Of a stretch of 64,000 nt of DNA, positions 8,307 through 18,321 are shown in pieces. The notes below the pieces were generated by a model, which ran no database searches, had not been told where the DNA came from, and saw nothing but the letters and a program-made list of their open reading frames with translations. This DNA comes from Desulfobulbaceae bacterium (GTDB taxonomy: Bacteria; Desulfobacterota; Desulfobulbia; Desulfobulbales; Desulfurivibrionaceae), in the NCBI GenBank assembly GCA_004332195.1, contig SJBG01000002.1, positions 62,001 through 126,000 on the forward strand. Reading direction: 5' to 3'. The translations under genes and the position numbers were made by a program. Numbering within the stretch: position 1 is the first letter of the stretch; every line of letters begins with the position of its first letter.

Positions 8307-10215
8307 TGATAACAATATCCTCTGGGAATCTAATTTGTACTTTTTCAGTTTTTGAACGTAAAAACGGGTATTCTTGAATATCAACCCCCAGGCTTTCGAG
8401 TAAAAACCAGTAAAAGCTATCCAGCCCGGCAGCCAAACTCAGTGTTGATGCTCCACCGAAACGGCTATTGCACTCTATGATATGAAAGGCACTTGTTTCA
8501 TCAATGATGACTTGCAAAAGTATATGGCCATAAAATGACATGTTTCCCACAAAATCAGCACATAATTGTTCCAATTTTTCATTTCTAAAAGTTGACGTTA
8601 TTTGTGACTCACCGTTGATAATTGTATCCCGTTTTCTCGCAACCATGCCTTTTATCTTGCCGGTTTTGGAAATGTAAATATCGATACTAGCCTCTTTGCC
8701 TTTAATGTAAGGTTGAAATACAGGATATTCCAACCTCCCTGCTTGCCTAATGGCCTGAGCTTTATCTAAGTTTATTCCCATATGATGTGAACCAGCGCCA
8801 TAGCGTTCTTTAACGACAAAACTATCACAAGGAGTCAACAATTCGAGTTGATCCGTTGTCGTAACCACCGGCAATCCTACTTGATGAAATTTATCGAAAA
8901 AAGCTAATTTATTCATACAAAGCGCCACGCTGTTTAAATCAGAAACCATCACATGGACATTATGGGCAGCCAGTTTTGTTTTTATTCTAGAGAAAAAAGT
9001 CAATTCGCCATCTCGCGTTGGAATAATGCAACGAATATTATTTTGCTGGCAATACGCTAATAAGTCATCTTCCGTTAATTTAGAAACCGGTGGCATAAGC
9101 CAAAAATCATCCGTAAAATATTTTCCGATACAGGCTGAGTCTATATCACCACCATAAATTTTTATACCCGGCAATATTTTTTGAGCAGCTTTTCGCACAC
9201 TTTTAAGTAAAGGCATTTTGCGTGATATGCTTGTCACTAATATGTTGAAAGTTTCAGGTTCAGCTCCAGACACTCTAAACTGATTCTTTTTTTCGTATTC
9301 AATAATTTCCGGGATCGTATCCTCTAACTGACGTTGTGGCTTCCATCCCACCAGATTGTAAAAATGATCCATATTGGCTTGCGAAGCTTCACACTTAATA
9401 TGAGAGTCAACCTCAACAGTTTTCATGTGAGGAAAGTGTTTTTTCAATATTTCTAATATCTCGGTAACTTTTCTTGCGTTATCATTGCCTATATTAACAA
9501 TTCCATTGACGTTGTGCTTTAAAGCTAAGCGCATCAAACCTTCTGCGACCTCATCCGCATAGATGTAGTCAAACATACCCTCTTTAGCATAAACAGTTAA
9601 GGTTTCGTCATTTAACAAGGAACGAATCCAGCGGGAAATAACATCGCGGGAATTTCTGCCATAACTGCGGTAAATGCGCGCGGAAATAACTTGGAATTTA
9701 TCTTGTTTGAATTCACCAAGGAATTTAAGTTCAATTTCATGATTCAACTTAGCGCTACCGGTCAAGTTGCGCGGGTAAATCCTATCATCTTCTTTAAGAC
9801 GATAAGCCTTGGCAGTTGGTTGGGGGAAAGTATACAGCTGTGGATCATAAATAAGATAACTGGATGCAAAAATCACCTTTTTTAGCGATTTCATATCCTT
9901 GAGCAGTGTTATTAAGTGGTTGCTCAAATTTACATTATGCTGAAAGTTCTCTTCCCAAAATTCATAAGTTTCATTTGAGCGCTCGAAGGTGGCTGCCAAA
10001 TGAAAGAAAAACGTCGGCGCAAAGGATTGCAATTCGTCTTTGGTGATAAAATTAAGATCCCCCTGTCGATAGATAATATCTTTGGACCAATGGTTTGGCC
10101 TTGGTTTTAAATCACCAACATATAGAATTGCACCTTGCTGATGTAATCTTTCAACCAAAGCATTGCCAATTACACCATTGCCACCGCTAACAAAAATTCG
10201 TTGTCCTTTAAGCAT
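8299..10215 (-). CDS. Two-domain fusion: SDR (NAD epimerase-like) plus ATP-grasp ligase
   Basis: A 638-residue protein. Residues 1-315 form an extended SDR domain with GGNGVIG at 11-17 and FHLAATFERSNETYEFW. The usual YxxxK is replaced by TGSAK, so the catalytic Tyr seems to be missing although the Lys is kept. Residues about 325-638 form a CarB/PylC-like ATP-grasp domain, with FVVKERYGAGSHHMG, FQPYIKGKEASIDIYI and IIECNSRFGGAS as ATP- and metal-binding blocks. ATP-grasp enzymes join a carboxylate to an amine or thiol through an acyl-phosphate. The start overlaps the GNAT stop by 8 bases (ATGCTTAA). A role in attaching an amino acid or similar group to a sugar is inference. AT-rich. Confidence 0.85.
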   Translation of the reverse strand: MLKGQRIFVSGGNGVIGNALVERLHQQGAILYVGDLKPRPNHWSKDIIYRQGDLNFITKDELQSFAPTFFFHLAATFERSNETYEFWEENFQHNVNLSNHLITLLKDMKSLKKVIFASSYLIYDPQLYTFPQPTAKAYRLKEDDRIYPRNLTGSAKLNHEIELKFLGEFKQDKFQVISARIYRSYGRNSRDVISRWIRSLLNDETLTVYAKEGMFDYIYADEVAEGLMRLALKHNVNGIVNIGNDNARKVTEILEILKKHFPHMKTVEVDSHIKCEASQANMDHFYNLVGWKPQRQLEDTIPEIIEYEKKNQFRVSGAEPETFNILVTSISRKMPLLKSVRKAAQKILPGIKIYGGDIDSACIGKYFTDDFWLMPPVSKLTEDDLLAYCQQNNIRCIIPTRDGELTFFSRIKTKLAAHNVHVMVSDLNSVALCMNKLAFFDKFHQVGLPVVTTTDQLELLTPCDSFVVKERYGAGSHHMGINLDKAQAIRQAGRLEYPVFQPYIKGKEASIDIYISKTGKIKGMVARKRDTIINGESQITSTFRNEKLEQLCADFVGNMSFYGHILLQVIIDETSAFHIIECNSRFGGASTLSLAAGLDSFYWFLLESLGVDIQEYPFLRSKTEKVQIRFPEDIVING

Positions 10216-10777
10216 GTTGATGTTCCTTTAAAAAACCATGTAATAATGAATCTACAAATTTTCCTTTAATCATAACATGTTGTCTCATTCTTCCTTCAAA
10301 GCGGAATCCATTTTTTTCAAGAATGGAAATATGCTCCTGACGAAACGCATAGGTTTCGGTAAATATCCGATTAAAATCTAAACCATCGAACACCACTTTT
10401 TTCATGAATATAATGAAGAAACTGAACTCCATCTCGTACAATGCAGGATCGGTCGCTCTTTTTGTATCTAACAAAAACGAAAGTTCTGCACGTTTCGATA
10501 ACCACTCGATATTGGTCAATCCGCCGTAGCCAATACAACGGTCACTGTACAGGTAGCTAAAGAGAATGATTTTGGGATTCACTTGTGAAAAACTCGGGAC
10601 TACATCATCTTCATAATAACTGAGCTGTTCTTGGTCTGTTAACAGTTTCTTCTGACGTAAAATAGTCATTTGCTCATTACGCCATTTTTTTATGAAAAAA
10701 ATATCCTCTTTTCTTATTGGAACAATAGAATATTGTTCCATTTTATAAGTATTGTTGCTTAATATACAGTAGTCCAT
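10208..10777 (-). CDS. GNAT-family N-acetyltransferase
   Basis: A 189-residue RimJ/RimL-type GNAT: IVPIRKEDIFFIKKWRNEQM at the N-terminus, then SDRCIGYGGLTNIEWLSKRAELSFLLD (the acetyl-CoA fold core) and FNRIFTETYAFRQEHISILEKNGFRFEGRMRQH. PseH-type and other amino-sugar acetyltransferases share this layout. It lies directly beside the pseG break, so it could supply the N4-acetyltransferase (PseH) activity lost with the GNAT remnant at 5.5 kb; this is inference. First gene of the AT-rich cassette. Confidence 0.82.
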   Translation of the reverse strand: MDYCILSNNTYKMEQYSIVPIRKEDIFFIKKWRNEQMTILRQKKLLTDQEQLSYYEDDVVPSFSQVNPKIILFSYLYSDRCIGYGGLTNIEWLSKRAELSFLLDTKRATDPALYEMEFSFFIIFMKKVVFDGLDFNRIFTETYAFRQEHISILEKNGFRFEGRMRQHVMIKGKFVDSLLHGFLKEHQHA

Positions 10778-10797
10778 TTCTTAGACTCAAGATAAGT

Positions 10798-11139
10798 AAC
10801 CTAAAGGGCGTAATGATCGATGATAGGCCAGTCTGCAGGGTCTTTTAATCAAGAGAGAAGGGCCATGGTTTGCTCAAAATCCGTCTGCCAGTCAGTACCA
10901 AGCCACGCAGAATGTTTTAAGTTGGTCTCAGCATCCTGCGCTGGCGCATCAGATACGGGAAGACGATGAACAATATAGCCTTTCTCTTCAATATAACCGC
11001 AGAGGTTTCCGGTAAACTCACGGCAGACAAAGATCGCTTCAGCGCCTCGCTCACGCAACTCGTCTGCAAGGGTGAGGCAGCGCATGACATGACCTGTGCC
11101 GATCTGAACTGAGGCGTCTACCCTGATTAGGATTTTCAT
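10798..11139 (-). pseudogene. pseG: PseG N-terminal remnant (UDP-sugar hydrolase)
   Basis: From ATG at 11137-11139 the frame reads MKILIRVDASVQIGTGHVMR, CLTLADELRERGAEAIFVCR, which is the diagnostic PseG start with the catalytic GxGHxMR motif, and GTDWQTDFEQTMALLS. A TGA then interrupts (10849-10851), and the same frame continues LKDPADWPIIDHYAL, the conserved D-H-Y region of PseG, until TAG at about 10798. The remaining two thirds of PseG are absent here. PseG removes UDP to give the substrate of PseI, so pathway output would need another copy or a bypass. Confidence 0.85.
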
Positions 11140-11143
11140 GTGC

Positions 11144-11443
11144 TTACAGCTCAGCGTAGGCATCTCTGTCTAAAAATGGAAATTGAATGCCTACATGGGG
11201 AGACGGCAAGAGTTTTTCTTTGCAACTTATTTCTGATTCAAAGAGCGGGTCAACCAGGGAGTCTATATATTTGGCCACCTTTCCATATATAATCCTGTAA
11301 AAACATTTTGTGCAAACATTGGCCGGGATTCATATTACCTCTACTTCCAGATCAACGCCCTCCCTTTTGTAGTTCAGGTTGATCAATTTTGCCTCCATTT
11401 TCCCACCGCACTCAGGACACTTTCTTTTCTTGATCAAAGCCAT
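11144..11443 (-). pseudogene. YgiT-type zinc-finger (antitoxin-like) gene with in-frame TGA
   Basis: ATG at 11441-11443 opens MALIKKRKCPECGGKMEAKL, a CxxC zinc knuckle of the YgiT/MqsA N-terminal type. After VDLEVEVI the frame meets TGA (11330-11332) and then continues without a shift as IPANVCTKC...RIIYGKVAKYI for the rest of a 99-codon frame ending at TAA 11144-11146. VCTKC is the second CxxC, so the TGA cuts the zinc site in half. It starts 4 bases after the DUF4258 gene ends, the order usual for DUF4258/YgiT modules. Confidence 0.7.
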
Positions 11444-11447
11444 GATT

Positions 11448-11783
11448 TCACCTTTTTATTTTTCTGACTTTGCACTTGATCCAATATCTGCTATTCGGCA
11501 CATACGAAGTTACAATGACCGGTTCTTCCCAAAAAGAGTAATCAACAACAATATGAACCGGCAATTTATCTTCTTTTAATTCAGCTTATATCAACACCCT
11601 TTTTCGATCAATATATTTCTCAATGACCTCACCACTTATAGCTACCCACTCCAACTTTTCAACTGTACGGGGAACAATTCCATCCTTTCGAGCCTCAATA
11701 ATTGCGTGGTCGCTAATGGCATATTCACCATCGATGAACCGCTTCCTGATATATTCAATATCAACCAAGTCTCTGTTTTCCAA
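11448..11783 (-). pseudogene. DUF4258 (toxin-like) gene with in-frame TAA
   Basis: The frame opens VDIEYIRKRFIDGEYAISDH, AIIEARKDGIVPRTVEKLEW, typical of DUF4258 proteins that pair with YgiT zinc-finger proteins. An in-frame TAA at 11586-11588 interrupts after RVLI; the frame then continues AELKEDKLPVHIVVDYSF...IVTSYVPNSRYW to TGA at 11448-11450. Full length would be 111 residues. Members are predicted RelE/MqsR-like toxins; that activity is family inference. Both genes of the pair carry a single nonsense codon. Confidence 0.7.
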
Positions 11784-11814
11784 ATTAACCAGTCCCTAAT
11801 CTCGAATCAACAAA

Positions 11815-12534
11815 TCATCCTGTAAAGCTTTTATCCATCTGCAAGACCGAATACATTTTTTCGGCTGTTTTCCAGTCTTCAGGCGTATCAATATCCTGCA
11901 CCAGATAACGTGGCAAAATAACAGGGACGGCATCTTTTGAATAAAATTGTTTTTCTTTCAGATATTTTTTTGCATTTGCCCAATAAAATTGCCCTGCGTC
12001 GTGATAAGCTTCCGGTAAGTCCTGCGAACGTTGTTCCCTATATTCCGGCCAGAACATTTCCAACCGATTTTGGTTGTTTATTTTCAAGGAACGAAAAATC
12101 GGAAAAGGATAAGTCGTTACGGAAAAACAGGATGTTGCGTTATTGTCGCGTAATATGTTATAGCCTTTAATTATATATTCAGCCTTAACAAAAGGGGCTG
12201 TAGCATAGATACAGCAGATATAATCTATCTCTTCTCCATCTTCCGTAAGTTGCTTTAAAGCATGGAGAATGACCGCATCCGTGCCGACAAAATCATCCGC
12301 CAGCTCCGCTGGCCGTATAAAAGGAACCTCGGCGCCAAACTCTTTTGCTATAGACGCGATTTCTTTTGAGTCGGTGGAAACAATTATTCGATCAAAAATA
12401 CCAGCATCTTTTGCAGCTTCAATAGAATGGACAATTATCGGCTTGCCGCAAAATGATTTAATGTTTTTATGCGTGATTCTTTTGCTTCCGCCTCTGGCAG
12501 GGATAACAGCAATGACTTTATTGTTATTGATCAT
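11815..12534 (-). CDS. pseF: Pseudaminic acid cytidylyltransferase PseF
   Basis: PseF activates pseudaminic acid with CTP to CMP-pseudaminic acid. The 239-residue protein has the nucleotidyltransferase loop VIAVIPARGGSKRITHKNIK, then FDRIIVSTDSKEIASIAKEFGAEVPF, SCFSVTTYPFPIFRSLK and EAYHDAGQFYWANAKKYL, the PseF pattern. Length is normal. It is followed on the same strand by the DUF4258/YgiT remnants and pseG, and is separated from pseC by a perfect palindrome. Confidence 0.92.
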   Translation of the reverse strand: MINNNKVIAVIPARGGSKRITHKNIKSFCGKPIIVHSIEAAKDAGIFDRIIVSTDSKEIASIAKEFGAEVPFIRPAELADDFVGTDAVILHALKQLTEDGEEIDYICCIYATAPFVKAEYIIKGYNILRDNNATSCFSVTTYPFPIFRSLKINNQNRLEMFWPEYREQRSQDLPEAYHDAGQFYWANAKKYLKEKQFYSKDAVPVILPRYLVQDIDTPEDWKTAEKMYSVLQMDKSFTG

Positions 12535-12669
12535 TTTTTACACTTCTTTTTTTTGAGCAAGAACATTGAGTCTATGTTGTTGTTGTCTATATATTTGAAA
12601 CGCTTCTCCTGAACTAATTCTAAATCACTGAATTGCTTACAGTAAAGTTTGGCAAAATCGGTTTTCCAC

Positions 12670-12723
12670 AACGAACTAAGAGTTTTGGCGGCGGCTTCGC
12701 GCCGCCAAAACTCTTAGTTCGTT
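12670..12723. repeat. Perfect 24-bp palindrome at the end of pseC
   Basis: Arms at 12670-12693 and 12700-12723 are exact reverse complements with a 6-base GCTTCG loop. The right arm includes part of the pseC stop codon. There is no T-run after the stem on the pseC (minus) side, so it is not a standard intrinsic terminator; it may slow or end transcription, protect the 3' end of pseBC mRNA, or be a small inserted palindromic element. Confidence 0.8.
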
Positions 12724-13954
12724 AACAATCTCCATTTCTGTAATGGTGAATAACTGTTTGCATTGTTTTAATCACCTTTTCCACATCTGCATCCGTCATC
12801 CCCGGAAACATCGGAATAGAAATAATCTGTTCATAAGCCGCTTCAGCTATGGGGAATAGGCCGGCGCCGGTATGATATTTTTCCCTGTAAAACGGGTGCA
12901 GGTGTACGGGTATATAGTGAACGTTTACGCCTATGCCTTTTTCCTGCAGTTTGGCAAAAAGAGAATTTCGATCGATGCCCAGAACGTTTGAATCAATCCT
13001 GATCACATAAAGATGATATGCATGGTTAGAGGGCCTGGAGCGTGGGGCGTGGAGCGCGAATTGTTTGGCGGGCAAGACGTCGGCGCGGAGCCCGAGAGGT
13101 TCTATTCCGGGGATGTCCGCTAAAGCTTCGTCATATAAGGCCGCTATCTCACGCCTGCGCTCCAGAAACTTTGGCAGCTTTCGCAACTGGGAAATGCCGA
13201 GAGCACACTGGAAGTCAGTGATGCGGTAGTTATAGCCAAGATCAACCATCTCGTAAAACCATGAGGAATCGGAGGCCGGAGGTCGGAGGGCAGAGGACAG
13301 AGGGCTAAAGCACTTAGGGTCGCGGGTAATACCATGGTTTCGGAAGATCCTCATGCGATTGGCATAATCGGCATTATCTGTGGTGATCATTCCACCTTCT
13401 CCGCTAGTTATGTGCTTTACGGGATGAAAACTGAATATGTTAAGATCAGCAAGGAAACCCACTTTTTTACCTTTGTATTCAGCGCCCAAGGCATGGCATG
13501 CATCGGCTACCAAAACAAGGTTATTTTTGTCAGCGATTTTTCTCAGGGAATCATAATCGCACGGGTGTCCCGCGTAATCTACTACTGTAATTGCTCTGGT
13601 ATTTAACGTAATTTTCGATTCAATCTGCTCAGGATCAAGCAACAGGGTATCGGGTTCTACATCGGAAAACACCGGTGTGGCGCCTTGATAAACGACACAA
13701 TTGGCTGTGGCGGCGAAGGTAATGGGGGAAAGGATGACTTCATCACTGGGATTGATGCCAATGGCGTACATGGCACAGTGCAGGGCAGCAGTGCCACTAC
13801 TTACAGCTACGGCATATTTTGCGCCCACATAATCCGCAATTGCCTGTTCAAATTCCACCACTTTTGGACCGGTGGTGAGCCAGTCGGAGCGAAGGACTTC
13901 TGTGACGGCCCGGATATCGTCTTCATCAATAAACTGTCTACCGTATGGAATCAT
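12722..13954 (-). CDS. pseC: UDP-4-amino-sugar aminotransferase PseC
   Basis: PseC is a PLP-dependent DegT/DnrJ/EryC1 aminotransferase that aminates C4 of the PseB product. The 410-residue protein starts MIPYGRQFIDEDDIRAVTEV, has VAVSSGTAALHCAMYA, the DACHALGAEYKG region and SFHPVKHITSGEGGMITT with the PLP Lys. Two in-frame low-complexity inserts stand out: one encoded by a polypurine tract at 13264-13309 (PLSSALRPPASDSS), the other near 13029-13060 (APRSRPS). Both fall in surface-type regions away from the active-site motifs. pseB ends 4 bases upstream. Confidence 0.92.
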   Translation of the reverse strand: MIPYGRQFIDEDDIRAVTEVLRSDWLTTGPKVVEFEQAIADYVGAKYAVAVSSGTAALHCAMYAIGINPSDEVILSPITFAATANCVVYQGATPVFSDVEPDTLLLDPEQIESKITLNTRAITVVDYAGHPCDYDSLRKIADKNNLVLVADACHALGAEYKGKKVGFLADLNIFSFHPVKHITSGEGGMITTDNADYANRMRIFRNHGITRDPKCFSPLSSALRPPASDSSWFYEMVDLGYNYRITDFQCALGISQLRKLPKFLERRREIAALYDEALADIPGIEPLGLRADVLPAKQFALHAPRSRPSNHAYHLYVIRIDSNVLGIDRNSLFAKLQEKGIGVNVHYIPVHLHPFYREKYHTGAGLFPIAEAAYEQIISIPMFPGMTDADVEKVIKTMQTVIHHYRNGDC

Positions 13955-13958
13955 GAAA

Positions 13959-16065
<2,107 letters not shown>

Positions 16066-16396
16066 TATAGGCTCTCTAATATGTTGAGATGTTCTATAAT
16101 CGTCAGAGGAGGCATTCAGCGCTGGGATACCGTTCACCAGTATCTTTTGAACTGGAGGCCAGGGCAGCCTAACTTAACTGGAGTGTCCGTGAAAACGGGG
16201 GAAGATCACTTCCTCGGCTGATTGCTCGTGGTGTTTTCCGGCGGCTATCCTTGACTTCACCCCGAGTTTGACTTAAGTTGGCACAGTTGATCCGGCTGTT
16301 GCTGTTGCTAGGCGATTTGGCCTTGGCCCACCCGGAACTCTTGATCGCCCATCATTAAATCATGTATTTTCGTAATTTCCTACGAGGTTTTAGCGA
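16066..16396. other. Intergenic region between IS630 and the FmdE-like gene
   Basis: About 330 bases without a recognisable gene. A short open stretch (near 16090-16221) has no family features and no good ribosome site; it could be the remnant of something cut by the IS630 insertion. No terminator, tRNA or riboswitch that I can support. Confidence 0.5.
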
Positions 16397-16981
16397 ATGG
16401 AAGATTTTGAGCAATTACTGGCAAAATCCACCGCCATTCACGGGCACATCTGCGCGGGTCAGGTAATCGGCGTGCGTCTTGCCATGATTGGCTTGCGAGC
16501 AATCGGCATCGATGATCCACGGGGCCGTCAACGCAAAGACTTTTACGTCCTGGTGGAGATCGATCGTTGCGCCACCGATGCCATTCAAAGCGTCACGGGC
16601 TGCTCTTTGGGCAAACGCTCACTCAAATGGCTGGATTACGGAATTATGGCCGCCACCTTTGTGAACCTCAAAAGTGGTCAGGCAATACGCATAACCGCGC
16701 GGGAAGAGTCCCGCGAACTGGCCAAAAAATACTGCCCGGAAATTGAAAACAAATCCCGACAACAGCTTGAGGCCTACCGGCTAATGCCGGAGGAGCAACT
16801 TTTTAGCCTTCAGCCGGTCAAAGTTGAGGTTCCGGCTCAAGATCTGCCGGGCAAACCTCTGCGCCGGGTTCAGTGCCAGAGTTGCGGCGACTGGGTTCAG
16901 GACTCTCGAGAAGTCCAAAAAAACCAACAAACTCTATGTCGCCCTTGTGCAACGGGGCGCTATTACACCATTTTAGGTTAA
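16397..16981 (+). CDS. FmdE-family protein
   Basis: A 194-residue protein of the formylmethanofuran dehydrogenase subunit E family. The N-terminal domain has AIHGHICAGQVIGVRLAMIG and VEIDRCATDAIQSVTGCSLG with conserved His and Cys residues; the C-terminus is a zinc-ribbon (CQSCGD...LCRPC). In bacteria without methanofuran such proteins are linked to molybdenum or tungsten enzyme maturation. The MoeA-like gene starts 56 bases downstream on the same strand, which supports a molybdopterin-related role. Function otherwise unknown. Confidence 0.85.
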   Translation: MEDFEQLLAKSTAIHGHICAGQVIGVRLAMIGLRAIGIDDPRGRQRKDFYVLVEIDRCATDAIQSVTGCSLGKRSLKWLDYGIMAATFVNLKSGQAIRITAREESRELAKKYCPEIENKSRQQLEAYRLMPEEQLFSLQPVKVEVPAQDLPGKPLRRVQCQSCGDWVQDSREVQKNQQTLCRPCATGRYYTILG

Positions 16982-17037
16982 ACCCTTTGCTGCCGGATCG
17001 CTTCTTGCGAAAAGAGGACCTAACGGGAAAATCTCGC

Positions 17038-18210
17038 GTGCATAAAACTATTCCAATTGCCGATGCGGTGGGCATGGTCTTGCCCCACGATGTTACGGAA
17101 ATTCGCCAAGGGGAGTTCAAAGGCCGAGCCTTCCGTAAAGGTCATATCATCCGACCCGAAGATATCGAACATCTTAAACGGTTGGGCAAGGAAAATATCT
17201 ATATTCTTGAACTTGCTGCCGATGATATCCATGAAAACGAGGCAGCCGTACTGATGGCCACCGCCTTGGCCGGGTCTGGCGTGGAGGTAGTCGGTGAACC
17301 GATCGAAGGTAAACTGAATTTGGTGGCCGGCCGCGACGGCCTGCTCCGGGTTGACCGCCAAGCTCTTTATCGCTTCAATTTGCTGGGCGAGGTGATGTGC
17401 GCTACCTTGCACAGCGAAACCCTGGTCAGCAAGGGGCAACAGGTGGCCGCCACCCGGCTGATTCCCTTGGTGGGCCGCCGCTTAATCGTCGAAGAGGCCG
17501 TGGCCATCGCTGGCGTCCGTTCAAGTACGGCTCAACCCGCAATCGCCAACGCCATGACCGTCAGCTCCGAAATGGCCGCCTCAGCAATAGCTGGGTCAAG
17601 GATAACCGGAATGGCCTCCTCGGAAATAGCCAAATCAGAGGTAGCCAAGCCGGGAATAATCAGAGTTGACGCGCTGCGAAAGGCCAAGAGCGGCCTGGTG
17701 ATCACCGGCAACGAGGTGTACCACGGTCGGGTTAAGGACGCCTTTGAGCCGGTGTTGCGGCAAAAACTGGCGGCCATCGGCTCGGAGGTGGTTCGGGCGC
17801 TTAAAGCTCCCGATAATACGGAAAAAATTGCCGCCGCCATCGGCGACTGCCTGAGTGCCGGCGCCGACCTGATCATCACCAGCGGCGGCATGTCGGTGGA
17901 CCCCGACGACGTAACCCGCGCCGGCATCGCCTTAGCCGGCGCCGTTGATCTGACCTACGGGACTCCGGTGCTGCCCGGAGCCATGTTCATGGTTGGCTAC
18001 ATCCCGCAGGACCATGGGCGGGATGTCCCCATATTAGGCCTGCCCGCCTGCGGGATGTTTCACCGAATTACCGTTTTTGACCTGACCCTGCCCCGCATTC
18101 TCGCCGGGGAAAAAATCGACCGCTCAAGCTTCGCCGCCATGGGCCATGGTGGTCTGTGCATGAACTGCAAGAACTGTCTTTATCCCGTCTGCCCCTTCGG
18201 CAAGCGATGA
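17038..18210 (+). CDS. Molybdopterin-binding MoeA-like protein
   Basis: A MoeA/MogA-fold protein, probably in molybdenum cofactor handling. GTG at 17038 is preferred as start because it gives VHKTIPIADAVGMVLPHDVT, the family N-terminus, just after a purine-rich AAGAGGA. The MPT-binding core reads LVITGNEVYHGRVKDAFEPV, DLIITSGGMSVDPDDVTRAG and LPGAMFMVGYI. Codons 182-209 (17581-17663) are a run of degenerate 18-base repeats (SAIAGS RITGMA SSEIAK SEVAKP). The tail ends in a Cys-rich CMNCKNCLYPVCPFGK, a possible metal site. It pairs with the FmdE-like gene upstream. Confidence 0.85.
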   Translation: MHKTIPIADAVGMVLPHDVTEIRQGEFKGRAFRKGHIIRPEDIEHLKRLGKENIYILELAADDIHENEAAVLMATALAGSGVEVVGEPIEGKLNLVAGRDGLLRVDRQALYRFNLLGEVMCATLHSETLVSKGQQVAATRLIPLVGRRLIVEEAVAIAGVRSSTAQPAIANAMTVSSEMAASAIAGSRITGMASSEIAKSEVAKPGIIRVDALRKAKSGLVITGNEVYHGRVKDAFEPVLRQKLAAIGSEVVRALKAPDNTEKIAAAIGDCLSAGADLIITSGGMSVDPDDVTRAGIALAGAVDLTYGTPVLPGAMFMVGYIPQDHGRDVPILGLPACGMFHRITVFDLTLPRILAGEKIDRSSFAAMGHGGLCMNCKNCLYPVCPFGKR

Positions 18211-18321
18211 TTCATTGCCCATCTTGGCGCCCGGAGCAGTGAGAATACTCGCTAAAAGCATGGACCGACCTTAAAAACGGTGTTGCAAAGATTATACAAA
18301 TACTCAACAAAATCAGTAAAT

